Part shown: positions 17,205 to 25,445 of the stretch, in pieces
Numbering within the stretch: position 1 is the first letter of the stretch
Layout of the letters: every line of letters begins with the position of its first letter
Source: Gemmatimonadota bacterium
GTDB taxonomy: Bacteria > Gemmatimonadota > Gemmatimonadetes > Longimicrobiales > Gaopeijiaceae
Direction: 5' to 3'
NCBI GenBank assembly: GCA_022822325.1
Contig: JAJEBW010000015.1
Coordinates: forward strand, 62,001-126,000
DNA: 64,000 nucleotides
Notes under the pieces: generated by a model
What the model was told of the DNA's origin: nothing
The model's database searches: none
What the model saw: the letters and a program-made list of their open reading frames with translations, nothing else
Position numbers and translations under genes: made by a program

Positions 17205-20200
17205 GCGGGGGGAAGGAAGCCGGGCAGGGCAATCGCGAGGCGCACCGGCCGGTGGACGCGGAGGGCGGCGAGGCGATTGTCGGGCTGATCGACCGCGCGG
17301 TCGACGGACCCTTTCGGCGGTTGTGGACGGGGTGGCGGCGGGAGGGCCGGCGCGAGGTCGGAGGGGCGCTGCGGCAGGCGATGGGCGCCCACGCGGAGGC
17401 GCTGGCCGGGCTGGGAGAAGCGTTGCAGGCGACGGGTTGGAGGAAGGTTGCCCCGGGCGAAGGGGAAGCGGGCGAGGGGGAAGCGGGGGCGCAGGAGGGC
17501 GGCCGGAGGGCGGAGGAGGCCCTGGAGGAATACCGGCGGCAGGTGTCGGAAGGGGTGCTGGCGCCGCTGGCGAAGGCGCTCGGGGACGCGCGGACGGCCG
17601 CGGAGATGGAGGAGGCGCTAGCGGCCGCGGCTCTGCAGGCGGCGGAGTTGGCCGGGGCGTTGCCCGGGAGCATGACCGCGCCGCTGGACGACGACGCGCT
17701 GGCTCGGGCCCGGGGCGCCGGATGGAGGGTTGCGGCGAAGGCAGGCTTTGCGCGCGCCCTTCCCGGTCGCTGGCGGCCGCGCGGTTCTCGCGCTGTCCCG
17801 GTGCGGGCGCTGGCGCGGTGGCAGTTGCGGGCGACGGCGCCCGGGCGGCGGGAGGCGTTTCGCGCGTGGCAGCGTTCGCGCGTGGGTTGGCTGCACGAAC
17901 TGGAACGGGGCTGGGCCCGATGGTGCATGGCGGCCTTTGGCAGCGACTCCGTCGGTGGGCTCGTCGAGGCGGGCGAAGAGCTGCAGAGCGTCTTGACCGG
18001 TCTCCTGGAGCGGATCGAGGCCGTGGATCCGGTGCCGGAGGAGCGGCTTGACGACGGCGCGAGGAGGCTCCGGGCCGAGGTCGCGGTGGCGGGGAGCTGG
18101 GTGGGACGCGGGGGCGGGGGGCGGGGGCGTTGGGAGTGGAGGCGCCTGGAAGAGGAGGCGGCGCGCTGGGACCGCCGGGCCGGTGAATGCGGGGCCCGTC
18201 TGGCGCTCTGCCTGGAATTACTCCGGTTGCGAGCAGCGGTGGAAGAGGCCGCGCGCTCGCTGCGGAGGGGGTGGGGGAAGGCGACGGCGGCGGTGGCGCG
18301 GCGGCTGGACGAGATCGGTGCGAGACTGGCGGCCGCGGGCCGGCGGGTGGACTGGAACCGCGATCTCCACCGCGTCCCGGGCGACCGGCTTGAGAAGGAA
18401 CGGAGCCGCATCGTCGGGGAGATCAGCGAGCTGGAGGGGGCGCTGGGGGATCCCGCGCGCCTGGCGACGGTCTTTCGCGAGGGGGTCGAGAGGGCCCTCC
18501 GCCAACTTGCCGAGGCCTGCCGGCGGTTGCCGGAGGCGCTTGTCGTGCATCCGGTTCCGGCCGACGGCGCGGTGGTGCGGCGTCCTGGACGACCCGGCGA
18601 GGCGGTGCCGTTGCGCGAGGTGGCGGCCGGAATCTTCCACCCGCTCTGGCGGCGGCGGCTTCGGGCCACTTCCGGGATCGTGCCGGCCTCGATGCGACGG
18701 GTTCTCGCCGTCGTGGCGGAGTTGCGCGAGGTGGCGGCCTACGGCTACGAGGCCGCGCTCCAGGAGCTGGCGGAAGATGTGGAGGGGGCAGCCGGTTCGG
18801 GATCGGCGGCCGGAATGGCGGGCGACGGTCTGCAACGCGCGGAGGCGCTGGCCGCGCGGGCGCGGGAGATCGTCGAAGGGGCGCTGGACGAGGCGACCGA
18901 CGGCGCCGGGGCGGAGTTCGCGGCGGCGATGGCGGGTCTCTTTCGGCGCGCAACGGCCGACCCCCTTGCCGCGCGCTGGATCGATTTTCGGTCCGGGATC
19001 GCGGCCGGGGCGGCGCGTGGCCGGACGAGCGGGCGGGATCGCGCGAAGCGGGTGGCCGCGCTGGGGATGGGGGTGGCGGCGGGGTTGAGACGACGGCTGT
19101 GGCCGGTTCGGCGGGCATTGGGAATCGGCGCCGGCGAGGCGAGCCGGGCGGCGCTTCGCGATCGGACGCGCGCGGGTCCGGAGGAGGTCGTCGCAACCCT
19201 TCCCGTCCTCTACCGCCGTCTCTTCTCCTTCGAACCGGTGACCGACCCCCGTCTCCTGACCGGGCGGACGGAGGCGCTCGCCACCCTCGCGGCATCCTGC
19301 GAACGGTGGAAGCGGCAGCGCAACGGTTCGGCGATGGTGATCGCGCAGCCGGGAGCGGGCGTGACCAGCTTCCTGAACGTCGCGGCTCGATCGCTGGCGG
19401 AGACTCTCCCGGGCGGGGTCCGCGAGGCGCTGCGGGAGGGCTGCCGCGAAGAGGCGTCGCTGGCCGCGCTGCTGGGGGGTTGGCTCGGGGTGGGACCGGC
19501 GACCGACCTGGACGAGCTGGCCGCCGCGGCGCTCGATGCGGAGGAAGAACGGCTGCCCGGCTTCGTTGTGCTCGAAGGAATCGAACACCTTCACCTGCGC
19601 GTTGCGGGAGGGGGCCGCCTCTTCGAGCGAATCGCCGACCTCGCCGCGAGGACCAGTCCGCGAATCTTCTGGGTGTTGTCGATGGCCGCCTCCGCCTGGC
19701 AGTTGGCGCGGAAACGTTCCCCCGCCTGCGTCTCCGATCTGGAGAGAATCAGGCTGGGCGAGCTTGATGTGGACGAGCTGCGCGGCGCGATCCTGGCGCG
19801 GCACCGGCTCAGCGGCATCCCGCTGCGGTTCGCGGAACCGGGTGGCGGCCGACGGCTCCTGATGCGCGGCGTTCGCGGGATCGGAGGCCCCGGACGCAAC
19901 CGCCAGTTCGTCGAATCGGACTACTTCCAGCGGCTGCACCGGGCGTCGCTCGGGTCGATCCGCAACGGACTTCTCCTCTGGCTGCGCTCCGCGGATTTCC
20001 GCAGCGTGGAGGGCACCCTGGTGATTCGACCGCTGGAGACGCCCGCGATCTCCCTTGCCGGGTTGGAAACCGACCAGAGCTTTGCGCTCAAGGCGCTTCT
20101 GGACCACGGATCGCTGACTGTCGGCGAATACGGAGCCGTCGCGCGGCTGGAGGGGACCGTCGCGCGTCACCGGTTCCGGGCGCTCCAGGAGCTCAACCTT

Positions 20201-20386
20201 ATCGAGGCCGCGCCGGGGATGGGGGTTGGGGACGGCTCGCCGGAGCGGCGCCGGGGGGGAAGCGGCATCGCGCGCGCGGAAGCCGGAGGCGGAAGCGTTG
20301 CGGGGCGCGAGGCGCGCTACCGGATCCGCCCCTTCATGGTGGGGGTGGTGGCGTCCCACCTGAGATCGTCCAACATTCTGCACTGA
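17201..20386 (+). CDS. Large helical protein with a degenerate P-loop ATPase-like C-terminus, function unknown
   Basis: 1061 residues starting at GTG 17201, overlapping the MscS stop. Residues 1-650 are almost wholly alpha-helical and very rich in Arg, Ala, Glu and Gly, with no signal peptide. Residues about 680-1030 look like a STAND/AAA-type module: a lead-in LFSFEPVTDPRLLTGRTEAL, then IAQPGAGVTSFLN at the Walker A position (715-724; no Lys before Thr/Ser), then GFVVLEGIEHLHLR at the Walker B position (Leu791-Glu795; Glu in place of Asp). The tail (ALKALLDHGSLTVGEYGAVA) resembles a winged helix. Operon position suggests it works with the MscS channel, for instance as a sensor or gating partner, but this is inference. 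I do not recognise a named family. Confidence 0.8.
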   Translation: MSGGKEAGQGNREAHRPVDAEGGEAIVGLIDRAVDGPFRRLWTGWRREGRREVGGALRQAMGAHAEALAGLGEALQATGWRKVAPGEGEAGEGEAGAQEGGRRAEEALEEYRRQVSEGVLAPLAKALGDARTAAEMEEALAAAALQAAELAGALPGSMTAPLDDDALARARGAGWRVAAKAGFARALPGRWRPRGSRAVPVRALARWQLRATAPGRREAFRAWQRSRVGWLHELERGWARWCMAAFGSDSVGGLVEAGEELQSVLTGLLERIEAVDPVPEERLDDGARRLRAEVAVAGSWVGRGGGGRGRWEWRRLEEEAARWDRRAGECGARLALCLELLRLRAAVEEAARSLRRGWGKATAAVARRLDEIGARLAAAGRRVDWNRDLHRVPGDRLEKERSRIVGEISELEGALGDPARLATVFREGVERALRQLAEACRRLPEALVVHPVPADGAVVRRPGRPGEAVPLREVAAGIFHPLWRRRLRATSGIVPASMRRVLAVVAELREVAAYGYEAALQELAEDVEGAAGSGSAAGMAGDGLQRAEALAARAREIVEGALDEATDGAGAEFAAAMAGLFRRATADPLAARWIDFRSGIAAGAARGRTSGRDRAKRVAALGMGVAAGLRRRLWPVRRALGIGAGEASRAALRDRTRAGPEEVVATLPVLYRRLFSFEPVTDPRLLTGRTEALATLAASCERWKRQRNGSAMVIAQPGAGVTSFLNVAARSLAETLPGGVREALREGCREEASLAALLGGWLGVGPATDLDELAAAALDAEEERLPGFVVLEGIEHLHLRVAGGGRLFERIADLAARTSPRIFWVLSMAASAWQLARKRSPACVSDLERIRLGELDVDELRGAILARHRLSGIPLRFAEPGGGRRLLMRGVRGIGGPGRNRQFVESDYFQRLHRASLGSIRNGLLLWLRSADFRSVEGTLVIRPLETPAISLAGLETDQSFALKALLDHGSLTVGEYGAVARLEGTVARHRFRALQELNLIEAAPGMGVGDGSPERRRGGSGIARAEAGGGSVAGREARYRIRPFMVGVVASHLRSSNILH

Positions 20387-20488
20387 CCGCGCCCGGACGG
20401 GATTCGCGCGGGTACCGAGCGAGAGAAGCGCCGCCCCCATGCGCGGCGGAGACCGTCATGCGCTCCCATGCAGCCGGAAAGGACACGA

Positions 20489-20998
20489 ATGAGCGATCGC
20501 AACCGAACCCGCATCGACCATACGGTCGAGATCTTCGAAGCGGCCCGCCGGCCACTCGACTCGGTGCTCGACGGGATTGGGCAGGCCGATCTGGACTGGC
20601 AGCCCGCGCCGGGCATGCGCGGCATCGGCAAGATCTGCCGCCACATGTACCGGGTCGACATCTGGTTCCTGAAGCGGCTCGGAATCACGCCCGTCGTCAC
20701 CCATGACGCCCCGGGCTCGGCAGAGGAGATCGCGGGACGCATGCGCCGGATCCAGGAGCAGATTCTGGCCGAGGTGCAGGGATGCGAGAACGACTCGGAG
20801 CTCATGGCCCCTCGCACCTCGCTTGATGGCGAGACCGGCGCCCGGCTGGGGTCGGACGCGATCCACATCGCCCAGCACTACCTCTATCACCTCGCCCAGA
20901 TCACATACCTGCGGCGAATCCGCGACCGCGACTGGGCCGCGCCCCTCGACGACTGGGAACGCGCAAGCCACCTGATCGGCGACCGGGTGCTGGCATAG
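20489..20998 (+). CDS. DinB-fold family protein
   Basis: 169 residues. The ATG at 20489 follows AAGGA with a five-base spacer; an ATG seven codons earlier lacks a site. The fold is a four-helix DinB/YfiT-like bundle. The putative metal ligands are His in GKICRHMYRVD and the pair in IHIAQHYLYHLAQITY (H-x3-H). DinB-like proteins include thiol-S-transferases using mycothiol or bacillithiol and many of unknown role. It is on the same strand 102 bp after the ATPase-like gene, so it could share its transcript. There is no evidence for a specific substrate. Confidence 0.8.
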   Translation: MSDRNRTRIDHTVEIFEAARRPLDSVLDGIGQADLDWQPAPGMRGIGKICRHMYRVDIWFLKRLGITPVVTHDAPGSAEEIAGRMRRIQEQILAEVQGCENDSELMAPRTSLDGETGARLGSDAIHIAQHYLYHLAQITYLRRIRDRDWAAPLDDWERASHLIGDRVLA

Positions 20999-21055
20999 TC
21001 GCCGGGAGGATGCGGGACGACGGAATGCGTCCCCAACCAGCGCGCGAGGACCGCG

Positions 21056-21430
21056 TCAGCTCTTCTTCCGTCCGCCTCCCCACGCACGCCGAAGGAGCGT
21101 TCTGCGCGCAAAACTCCACGAGGGACTCGATGTGGTGGGAGACCCCTCCTCTTCATCGGTTGCGGCCACCCCGAACCTGCCGTCGATCCGTTCCCCGAGC
21201 GAGGCCAGATTCTCCTGCAGGCGCGCCTCGAGAGCGTCGAGATCTTCCTTGATGTTCGCGTAGAGCTCCCGGGCCGTCTCGCGCGCCACCTGACGCACCA
21301 TCGGCCGAAAGGCCTCCACCAGCGCATCGATCGTCGTGAACAACCACCGCAGGCATGCCAGCCAGGCGGCCGCCACCGCCGCAATCAGAATGAGCATCGG
21401 TCCCACGTCGTTCCAGCTTGGCCAATCCAT
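21056..21430 (-). CDS. Small single-pass membrane protein with a coiled coil
   Basis: 124 residues from the ATG at 21430, preceded by GAGGGG with six-base spacing; another in-frame ATG at 21454 is less well placed. One transmembrane helix near the N-terminus (VGPMLILIAAVAAAWLACLR) is followed by a long amphipathic helix (RQVARETARELYANIKEDLD, ALEARLQENLASLGERIDGR) likely to form a coiled coil, and a basic tail. No family recognised. It could be a scaffold or a small stress protein. It converges with the DinB-like gene. Confidence 0.65.
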   Translation of the reverse strand: MDWPSWNDVGPMLILIAAVAAAWLACLRWLFTTIDALVEAFRPMVRQVARETARELYANIKEDLDALEARLQENLASLGERIDGRFGVAATDEEEGSPTTSSPSWSFARRTLLRRAWGGGRKKS

Positions 21431-21557
21431 ATCGTTCCCCTCGTGCCATGACATCGCGATTCGGCACCGGAACAGCCACCCATCTCGCGGGATCCGGCGG
21501 TCCGGTCCGCACAGTATCGACGAATTGCGGCGGAGATGTCAACTGATGGGACGCTCA

Positions 21558-21818
21558 CGGAGGGGGTGGGATTGACCTGCGGGCGGCTCGCGCCGTCCTC
21601 GGTCGTCTCCGGCGTTCGCCCCTGAAGGGCCGACCGCCTCCGGCTCGACGAAGTTCCGTATCCCCTCCCCGGCGCTCGCTCACGCTCACGGAGGGGGTGG
21701 GATTGACCTGCGGCGGCTCGCGCCGTCCTCGGTCGTCTCCGGCGTTCGCCCCCGAAGGGCCGACCGCCTCCGGCTCGACGAAGTTCCGTATCCCCTCCCC
21801 TGCGTTCGCTGACGCTCA
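21558..21818 (-). repeat. Tandem 130-bp repeats each carrying a copy of the tRNA-Ser 3' end
   Basis: Two near-identical units, 21558-21688 (131 bp) and 21689-21818 (130 bp), directly follow the tRNA-Ser 3' end in its direction of transcription. Each unit ends with the same 16 bases as the tRNA terminus (CGGAGGGGGTGGGATT on the plus strand at 21558, 21689 and 21819), with CGCTCA flanking all three. The units differ by only a few substitutions. The arrangement is like the rtT repeats of the Escherichia coli tyrT locus, where 178-bp units carry 19 bp of the tRNA 3' end. No gene lies between 21431 and 21818. Confidence 0.85.
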
Positions 21819-21902
21819 CGGAGGGGGTGGGATTCGAACCCACGAGTCCTTGCGGACGCCGGTTTTCAAGACCGGTGCATTGAGCCGCTCTGCCACCCCT
21901 CC
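21819..21902 (-). tRNA. tRNA-Ser (anticodon UGA)
   Basis: On the minus strand the acceptor GGAGGGG (from 21902) pairs with CCCCTCC (ending 21820), with discriminator G at 21819. The anticodon stem CCGGT/ACCGG encloses the loop CTTGAAA, giving anticodon UGA for UCA codons. The T arm is GTGGG-TTCGAAT-CCCAC, and an extended variable arm (CGTCCGCAAGGAC) is typical of tRNA-Ser. CCA is not encoded. It reads away from purH into the tandem repeats. Confidence 0.95.
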
Positions 21903-21950
21903 TGGGTCGAAAGATGGGTGGTGGCGGGGACGGCTTCAAGGGGTGGAGAC

Positions 21951-23645
21951 TCAGTGCCGAAAGAGGCGCCTTCCGGTGAAGACCATTGCGATGCCGTGTT
22001 CGTTGGCGGCGCGGATCGTCTCTTTGTCGCGAATGGAACCGCCCGGTTGCACGATGGCGCGCACCCCCGCCGCCGCCGCCGCGTCCACACCGTCGCGGAA
22101 GGGGAAAAAGGCGTCCGAGGCCAGCGCGCATCCCTTCATCTCCGCGCCCAGTCCGGCCTCCCGCGCCTTGGCGGCGGCCAGGCGCGACGAGTCCACCCGG
22201 CTCATCTGGCCGGCGCCGATTCCAACGGTCGCTCCATCTCTGGCGAGGAGGATCGCATTCGACTTGACCGCCGCCACGGTCGCCCACGCGAAGGACAGGT
22301 CGCGTTGCTCGGCGGGGTTCGGGCGCCGCCTGGTGACGACCTGCCAGCCCCGGTCCGCGATCCCGTAGAAGGGCGGGTCGGGATGGGTCTGGACGAGAAT
22401 TCCCCCGTGGACCGAGCGCAGCGAACGCGCACCCGGATGGCCGCCGCACCGCGCCAGGAAACGCGCCGCGCCGCGCAGTGCCCGGTCCTGGTCCGCCCAC
22501 CAGGCCGCATCGGGTTCGCACCGGTGCGGGTGCGGAGAGCGACCGAAGCGCAGGAGCCGCAGATTCTTCTTCGCGGCGAGGATCTCGAGGGCGTCGTCGT
22601 CGAAGGCCGGGGCCGCGACGCACTCCACGAAGAGGGCGCCGAGCTCGGTGGCGGTCGCGGCGTCGACGGGCCGATTGAGCGCGATGACCGACCCGAAGGC
22701 GGAGACGGGATCGGTGGCCCGCGCGCGCCGGAAGGCCTCGGCGAGTTCGGGGCGCACGGCGAGCCCGCAGGGGGTGGTGTGCTTGACGATCGCCACCGCC
22801 GGATCGGGCGAGAAGGCGAAGGCGGAGAGTGTGGTCAGAGCGCCGTCCACATCGAGCAGATTGTTGTAGGACAATGCCTTGCCATGAAGTTGTTCGAGCT
22901 GCGAATCAACCCCGTCGAGGGCGTGGAAGGTCGCCTCCTGTCCCGGGTTTTCCCCGTAGCGAAGACGCTTCCCCCCTTCCAGTCGCAGGGTGAGTTGGCC
23001 GGGGAGCGTCTGGGACGGCGCCGGACCCGGATCGTCGCCTGCGGTTGCCGAACCCTCCAGCCAGCCGGCCACGGCCCGGTCATAGCTCAGGGTGGTGCGA
23101 AAGACCTTCGCGGCCAGTCTGCGCCGGAGCCCCGCGCCCCCGTCCGGCCCGGCCCGGCCCGCCAACGCATCGAGCACGGCGGGGTAGTCCGCCGGATCCA
23201 CGACCACCCACAGATCCCGGTGATTCTTGGCTGCCGCGCGGATCAGGGTGGGCCCGCCGATGTCGATCCGCTCCATGGCCGCCTCTTCCGTCACCCCGGA
23301 GGCGCGAATGGTGTCTTCGAAGGGGTACAGGTTGACTGCGACCAGATCGATCGGCGCGTAGCCCTGTCGCCCCAGCTCCTCCATGTCTTTCGGGTTCGAC
23401 CTGCGCGCGAGGATGCCCGCGTGGATCGCCGGATGCAACGTCTTGACGCGCCCCTCCATCATCTCCGGATGAGAGGTGACCCGCGACACCGGGGTGACCC
23501 GGATGCCCGCCGCGGCCAGCTTCCGCGCGGTTCCGCCGGTCGAGAGAATCTCCCAGCCCGCCGCCTGCAGCCCTGCCGCGAACCGGGCGATTCCCCTCTT
23601 GTCGGACACGCTCAACAGCGCCCTTCTCATCTTCGCTTCAGCCAC
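21951..23645 (-). CDS. purH: Bifunctional AICAR formyltransferase/IMP cyclohydrolase
   Basis: 564 residues catalysing the last two steps of purine synthesis. The N-terminal MGS-like IMP cyclohydrolase domain shows RALLSVSDKRGI, LSTGGTARKL, VTSHPEMMEGRVKTLHPAIH and VNLYPFEDTI. The C-terminal transformylase has RLRYGENPGQEA, SYNNLLDVDGAL, the catalytic Lys-His in AIVKHTTPCGLAV, and the final QPGGSIRDKETI and MVFTGRRLFRH. The ATG at 23645 follows the purN stop by 6 bases, so purN-purH is an operon. Near-canonical length. Confidence 0.97.
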   Translation of the reverse strand: MAEAKMRRALLSVSDKRGIARFAAGLQAAGWEILSTGGTARKLAAAGIRVTPVSRVTSHPEMMEGRVKTLHPAIHAGILARRSNPKDMEELGRQGYAPIDLVAVNLYPFEDTIRASGVTEEAAMERIDIGGPTLIRAAAKNHRDLWVVVDPADYPAVLDALAGRAGPDGGAGLRRRLAAKVFRTTLSYDRAVAGWLEGSATAGDDPGPAPSQTLPGQLTLRLEGGKRLRYGENPGQEATFHALDGVDSQLEQLHGKALSYNNLLDVDGALTTLSAFAFSPDPAVAIVKHTTPCGLAVRPELAEAFRRARATDPVSAFGSVIALNRPVDAATATELGALFVECVAAPAFDDDALEILAAKKNLRLLRFGRSPHPHRCEPDAAWWADQDRALRGAARFLARCGGHPGARSLRSVHGGILVQTHPDPPFYGIADRGWQVVTRRRPNPAEQRDLSFAWATVAAVKSNAILLARDGATVGIGAGQMSRVDSSRLAAAKAREAGLGAEMKGCALASDAFFPFRDGVDAAAAAGVRAIVQPGGSIRDKETIRAANEHGIAMVFTGRRLFRH

Positions 23646-23651
23646 CGCCTC

Positions 23652-24329
23652 TCACTTTCCGAAGGCCTCCCCGATCGTCCGCTCCAGCTTCCCCCCGCTC
23701 GCGTCCCCGCCCTCCGGCCAAAGGAACGACGGACCCCTGCCCCGCTCGGGCCAACCGCGCGTTAGCGCGCGCGCCAATGCACCGGCCGCTGCCGGAAAGA
23801 GTACGTGTTCGACTCGGAGCACCCGCGCGGCCAGATCCGCCGGCGAATCCCCGGAGCGCACCGGAACCGGCCACTGCGCCAGAATCCGCCCCTCGTCGTA
23901 GCGTTCGTTCACGAAGTGGATGGTGGGTCCGGAGAGGACCGCGCCGGCGCGCAGGACGGCCTCGTGGACATTGCGGCCATGCATCCCCCGGCCCCCGAAG
24001 GAGGGCAGGAGCGCCGGATGGATGTTCAGGATTCGATTCCGAAAGGCTCGGCAGACCGAAGATGGAACCAGCCGCAGGAAGCCCGCGAGGAGGACGGCGT
24101 CGATTCGGCGCTCATTCAGCAACTCGAGGATCCGGTCGCCCGCCGGCCCGCTCCCCCGGTTGAAAGGGACCCGTTGGCGCGCGATTCGGTGGGCGTCGGC
24201 CCGCGCTTCGGCGGTGCAGCGACGATCGGTGACGAGGAGTTCGATCCGGTACCCCGTTCCTGCACCCTGGCGATCGACGAGCGCCTGCATGTTGCTGCCG
24301 GACCCCGACGCAAAGACGGCCGCCCTCAC
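23652..24329 (-). CDS. purN: Phosphoribosylglycinamide formyltransferase
   Basis: 225 residues; transfers the formyl group from 10-formyl-THF to GAR in purine synthesis. It begins MRAAVFASGSGSNMQALVDR with the phosphate loop. The catalytic block RILNIHPALLPSFGGRGMHG supplies Asn and His, and FVNERYDEGRILAQ the Asp. It overlaps the MBL hydrolase stop by four bases (ATGA, 24326-24329) and precedes purH by 6 bases. The C-terminus is about 20 residues longer than usual. Confidence 0.95.
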   Translation of the reverse strand: MRAAVFASGSGSNMQALVDRQGAGTGYRIELLVTDRRCTAEARADAHRIARQRVPFNRGSGPAGDRILELLNERRIDAVLLAGFLRLVPSSVCRAFRNRILNIHPALLPSFGGRGMHGRNVHEAVLRAGAVLSGPTIHFVNERYDEGRILAQWPVPVRSGDSPADLAARVLRVEHVLFPAAAGALARALTRGWPERGRGPSFLWPEGGDASGGKLERTIGEAFGK

Positions 24330-25033
24330 ACGCGTACGCCGCTGAACACCGGAGAGAGGAAGGGATTGGTGCGCCGCTCGTGTCCGGCGGTGGTCTCGGG
24401 GCCATGACCGGGGTGCAGCCGGGTGTCGGGCGGAAGGGGCAGGATGGTGCGCTCGATCGAGTCGATGAGGGTGCGGTAGTCGCCGCCGGGAAGGTCGGTG
24501 CGCCCGATCGATCCCAGGAAAACGACATCGCCGACGATCGCGAAGGGGTGGCTGGCGGAGACGAAGATGACATGGCCCGGAGCGTGGCCGGGGGCGTGGA
24601 CGACGCTGAGCGCGGAGCCGCCGAACTCCAGGACGCCGCCCGGGACGAGATCGCGATCGAGGGGGGGCGGGGGGGTGAAGGGAACGCCGAAGGCAAGCGC
24701 CTGCGAGTGCACGTTCTCGTAGAGGTTGCGGTCGGCGGGGTGAAGGTGGATGGGGGCGCCGGTGGTCTCCTTCGCCAATGCGGCGCCCTCGATGTGGTCG
24801 AGGTGGGCGTGGGTCAGGAGGATGGCGGCGATATCGAGTTTGCGCCGCGTCGCCTCGGCCAGCGCCTCCGCGGTTGCGGCTCCCGGATCGATCAGGAGGG
24901 CGGTGCGGCGATCGTCGCAGATCCCGAGGATGGTGTTCTGGGCGAAGGCGCCGCCGGTGAAGGTGAGGATGTCGATCGGTCCGTCCCTGGCCTCTTGCGC
25001 GGCTACACCGTGAAGGAGCTGCCGCAGCCGCAA
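24326..25033 (-). CDS. MBL-fold hydrolase (glyoxalase II-like, YcbL type)
   Basis: About 216-235 residues. Metal ligands: THAHLDHIEG (HxHxDH), His in VVHAPGHAPGHVIF, Asp in AIVGDVVFLGS and His in LHPGHGPET. The size and motif order fit single-domain glyoxalase II-like enzymes that cleave hydroxyacyl-thioesters. The start is uncertain: the fold begins at DILTFTGGAFAQN (ATC codon at 24976), and no ATG or GTG lies between the Fe-S carrier stop and that point. I used the in-frame TTG at 25033, which overlaps the carrier gene by 31 bases. Its stop overlaps the purN start. Confidence 0.88.
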   Translation of the reverse strand: MRLRQLLHGVAAQEARDGPIDILTFTGGAFAQNTILGICDDRRTALLIDPGAATAEALAEATRRKLDIAAILLTHAHLDHIEGAALAKETTGAPIHLHPADRNLYENVHSQALAFGVPFTPPPPLDRDLVPGGVLEFGGSALSVVHAPGHAPGHVIFVSASHPFAIVGDVVFLGSIGRTDLPGGDYRTLIDSIERTILPLPPDTRLHPGHGPETTAGHERRTNPFLSPVFSGVRV

Positions 25034-25332
25034 CCGCCCGTCGCCTGCGGGTTCCTGAAGGCGAATCCGGAGCCCATCATCGAGGTGATGTAGTCGATCT
25101 CGATTCCCTCGAGGTATTGGGCGCTGAAGGGATCGACGAAGATGCGGATGCCCGACCGTTCGAGGATCTCGTCGTCCCCCTCCGGAGCCTGCTCGATATC
25201 GACCCCGTACTGGAAGCCGGAGCATCCCCCGGGAAGAACGGAGACGCGCAACCCCGCATCGGGCCCCTCGGCGGCGTCGGCGAGGAATCCCCGGACCTTC
25301 CGCGTGGCTTCGGTTGTGAGTGTGATTTCCAT
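25003..25332 (-). CDS. A-type iron-sulfur cluster carrier (IscA/ErpA family)
   Basis: 109 residues. The three conserved cysteines of A-type carriers are present: LPGGCSGFQYGVDI and the C-terminal TGGCGCGSSFTV. The central segment SGIRIFVDPFSAQYLEGIEI is also typical. It delivers Fe-S clusters to apoproteins; IspG, the helicase and others encoded here are possible clients. IscA, ErpA and SufA cannot be separated by sequence inspection. Its 3' end overlaps the MBL hydrolase frame. Confidence 0.94.
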   Translation of the reverse strand: MEITLTTEATRKVRGFLADAAEGPDAGLRVSVLPGGCSGFQYGVDIEQAPEGDDEILERSGIRIFVDPFSAQYLEGIEIDYITSMMGSGFAFRNPQATGGCGCGSSFTV

Positions 25333-25445
25333 GAATTCGGTCGCTCGGTGGGTTCGCCAACTGGCGAAGGAAAGCTATCCGAGGCGCCGTCCCGGGTCAA
25401 CGCGGGTGCGCGGCGAGCGGTGCGCAAAGGGTTCGCGGCGGCGCT

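Noticed and set aside
21558-21818. Integrated mobile element bounded by tRNA 3'-end repeats (attL/attR)
   Set aside because: The intervals between copies are only 130 bp and contain no integrase or cargo, so a tandem-repeat explanation is better; a past integration event cannot be excluded.
21385-22623. Minus-strand frame across the tRNA-Ser and repeats (contains LENRRPQGLVGSNPTPSVSV)
   Set aside because: This is the well-known artefact of translating tRNA-Ser and its flanks; the upstream part is a shadow of purH.
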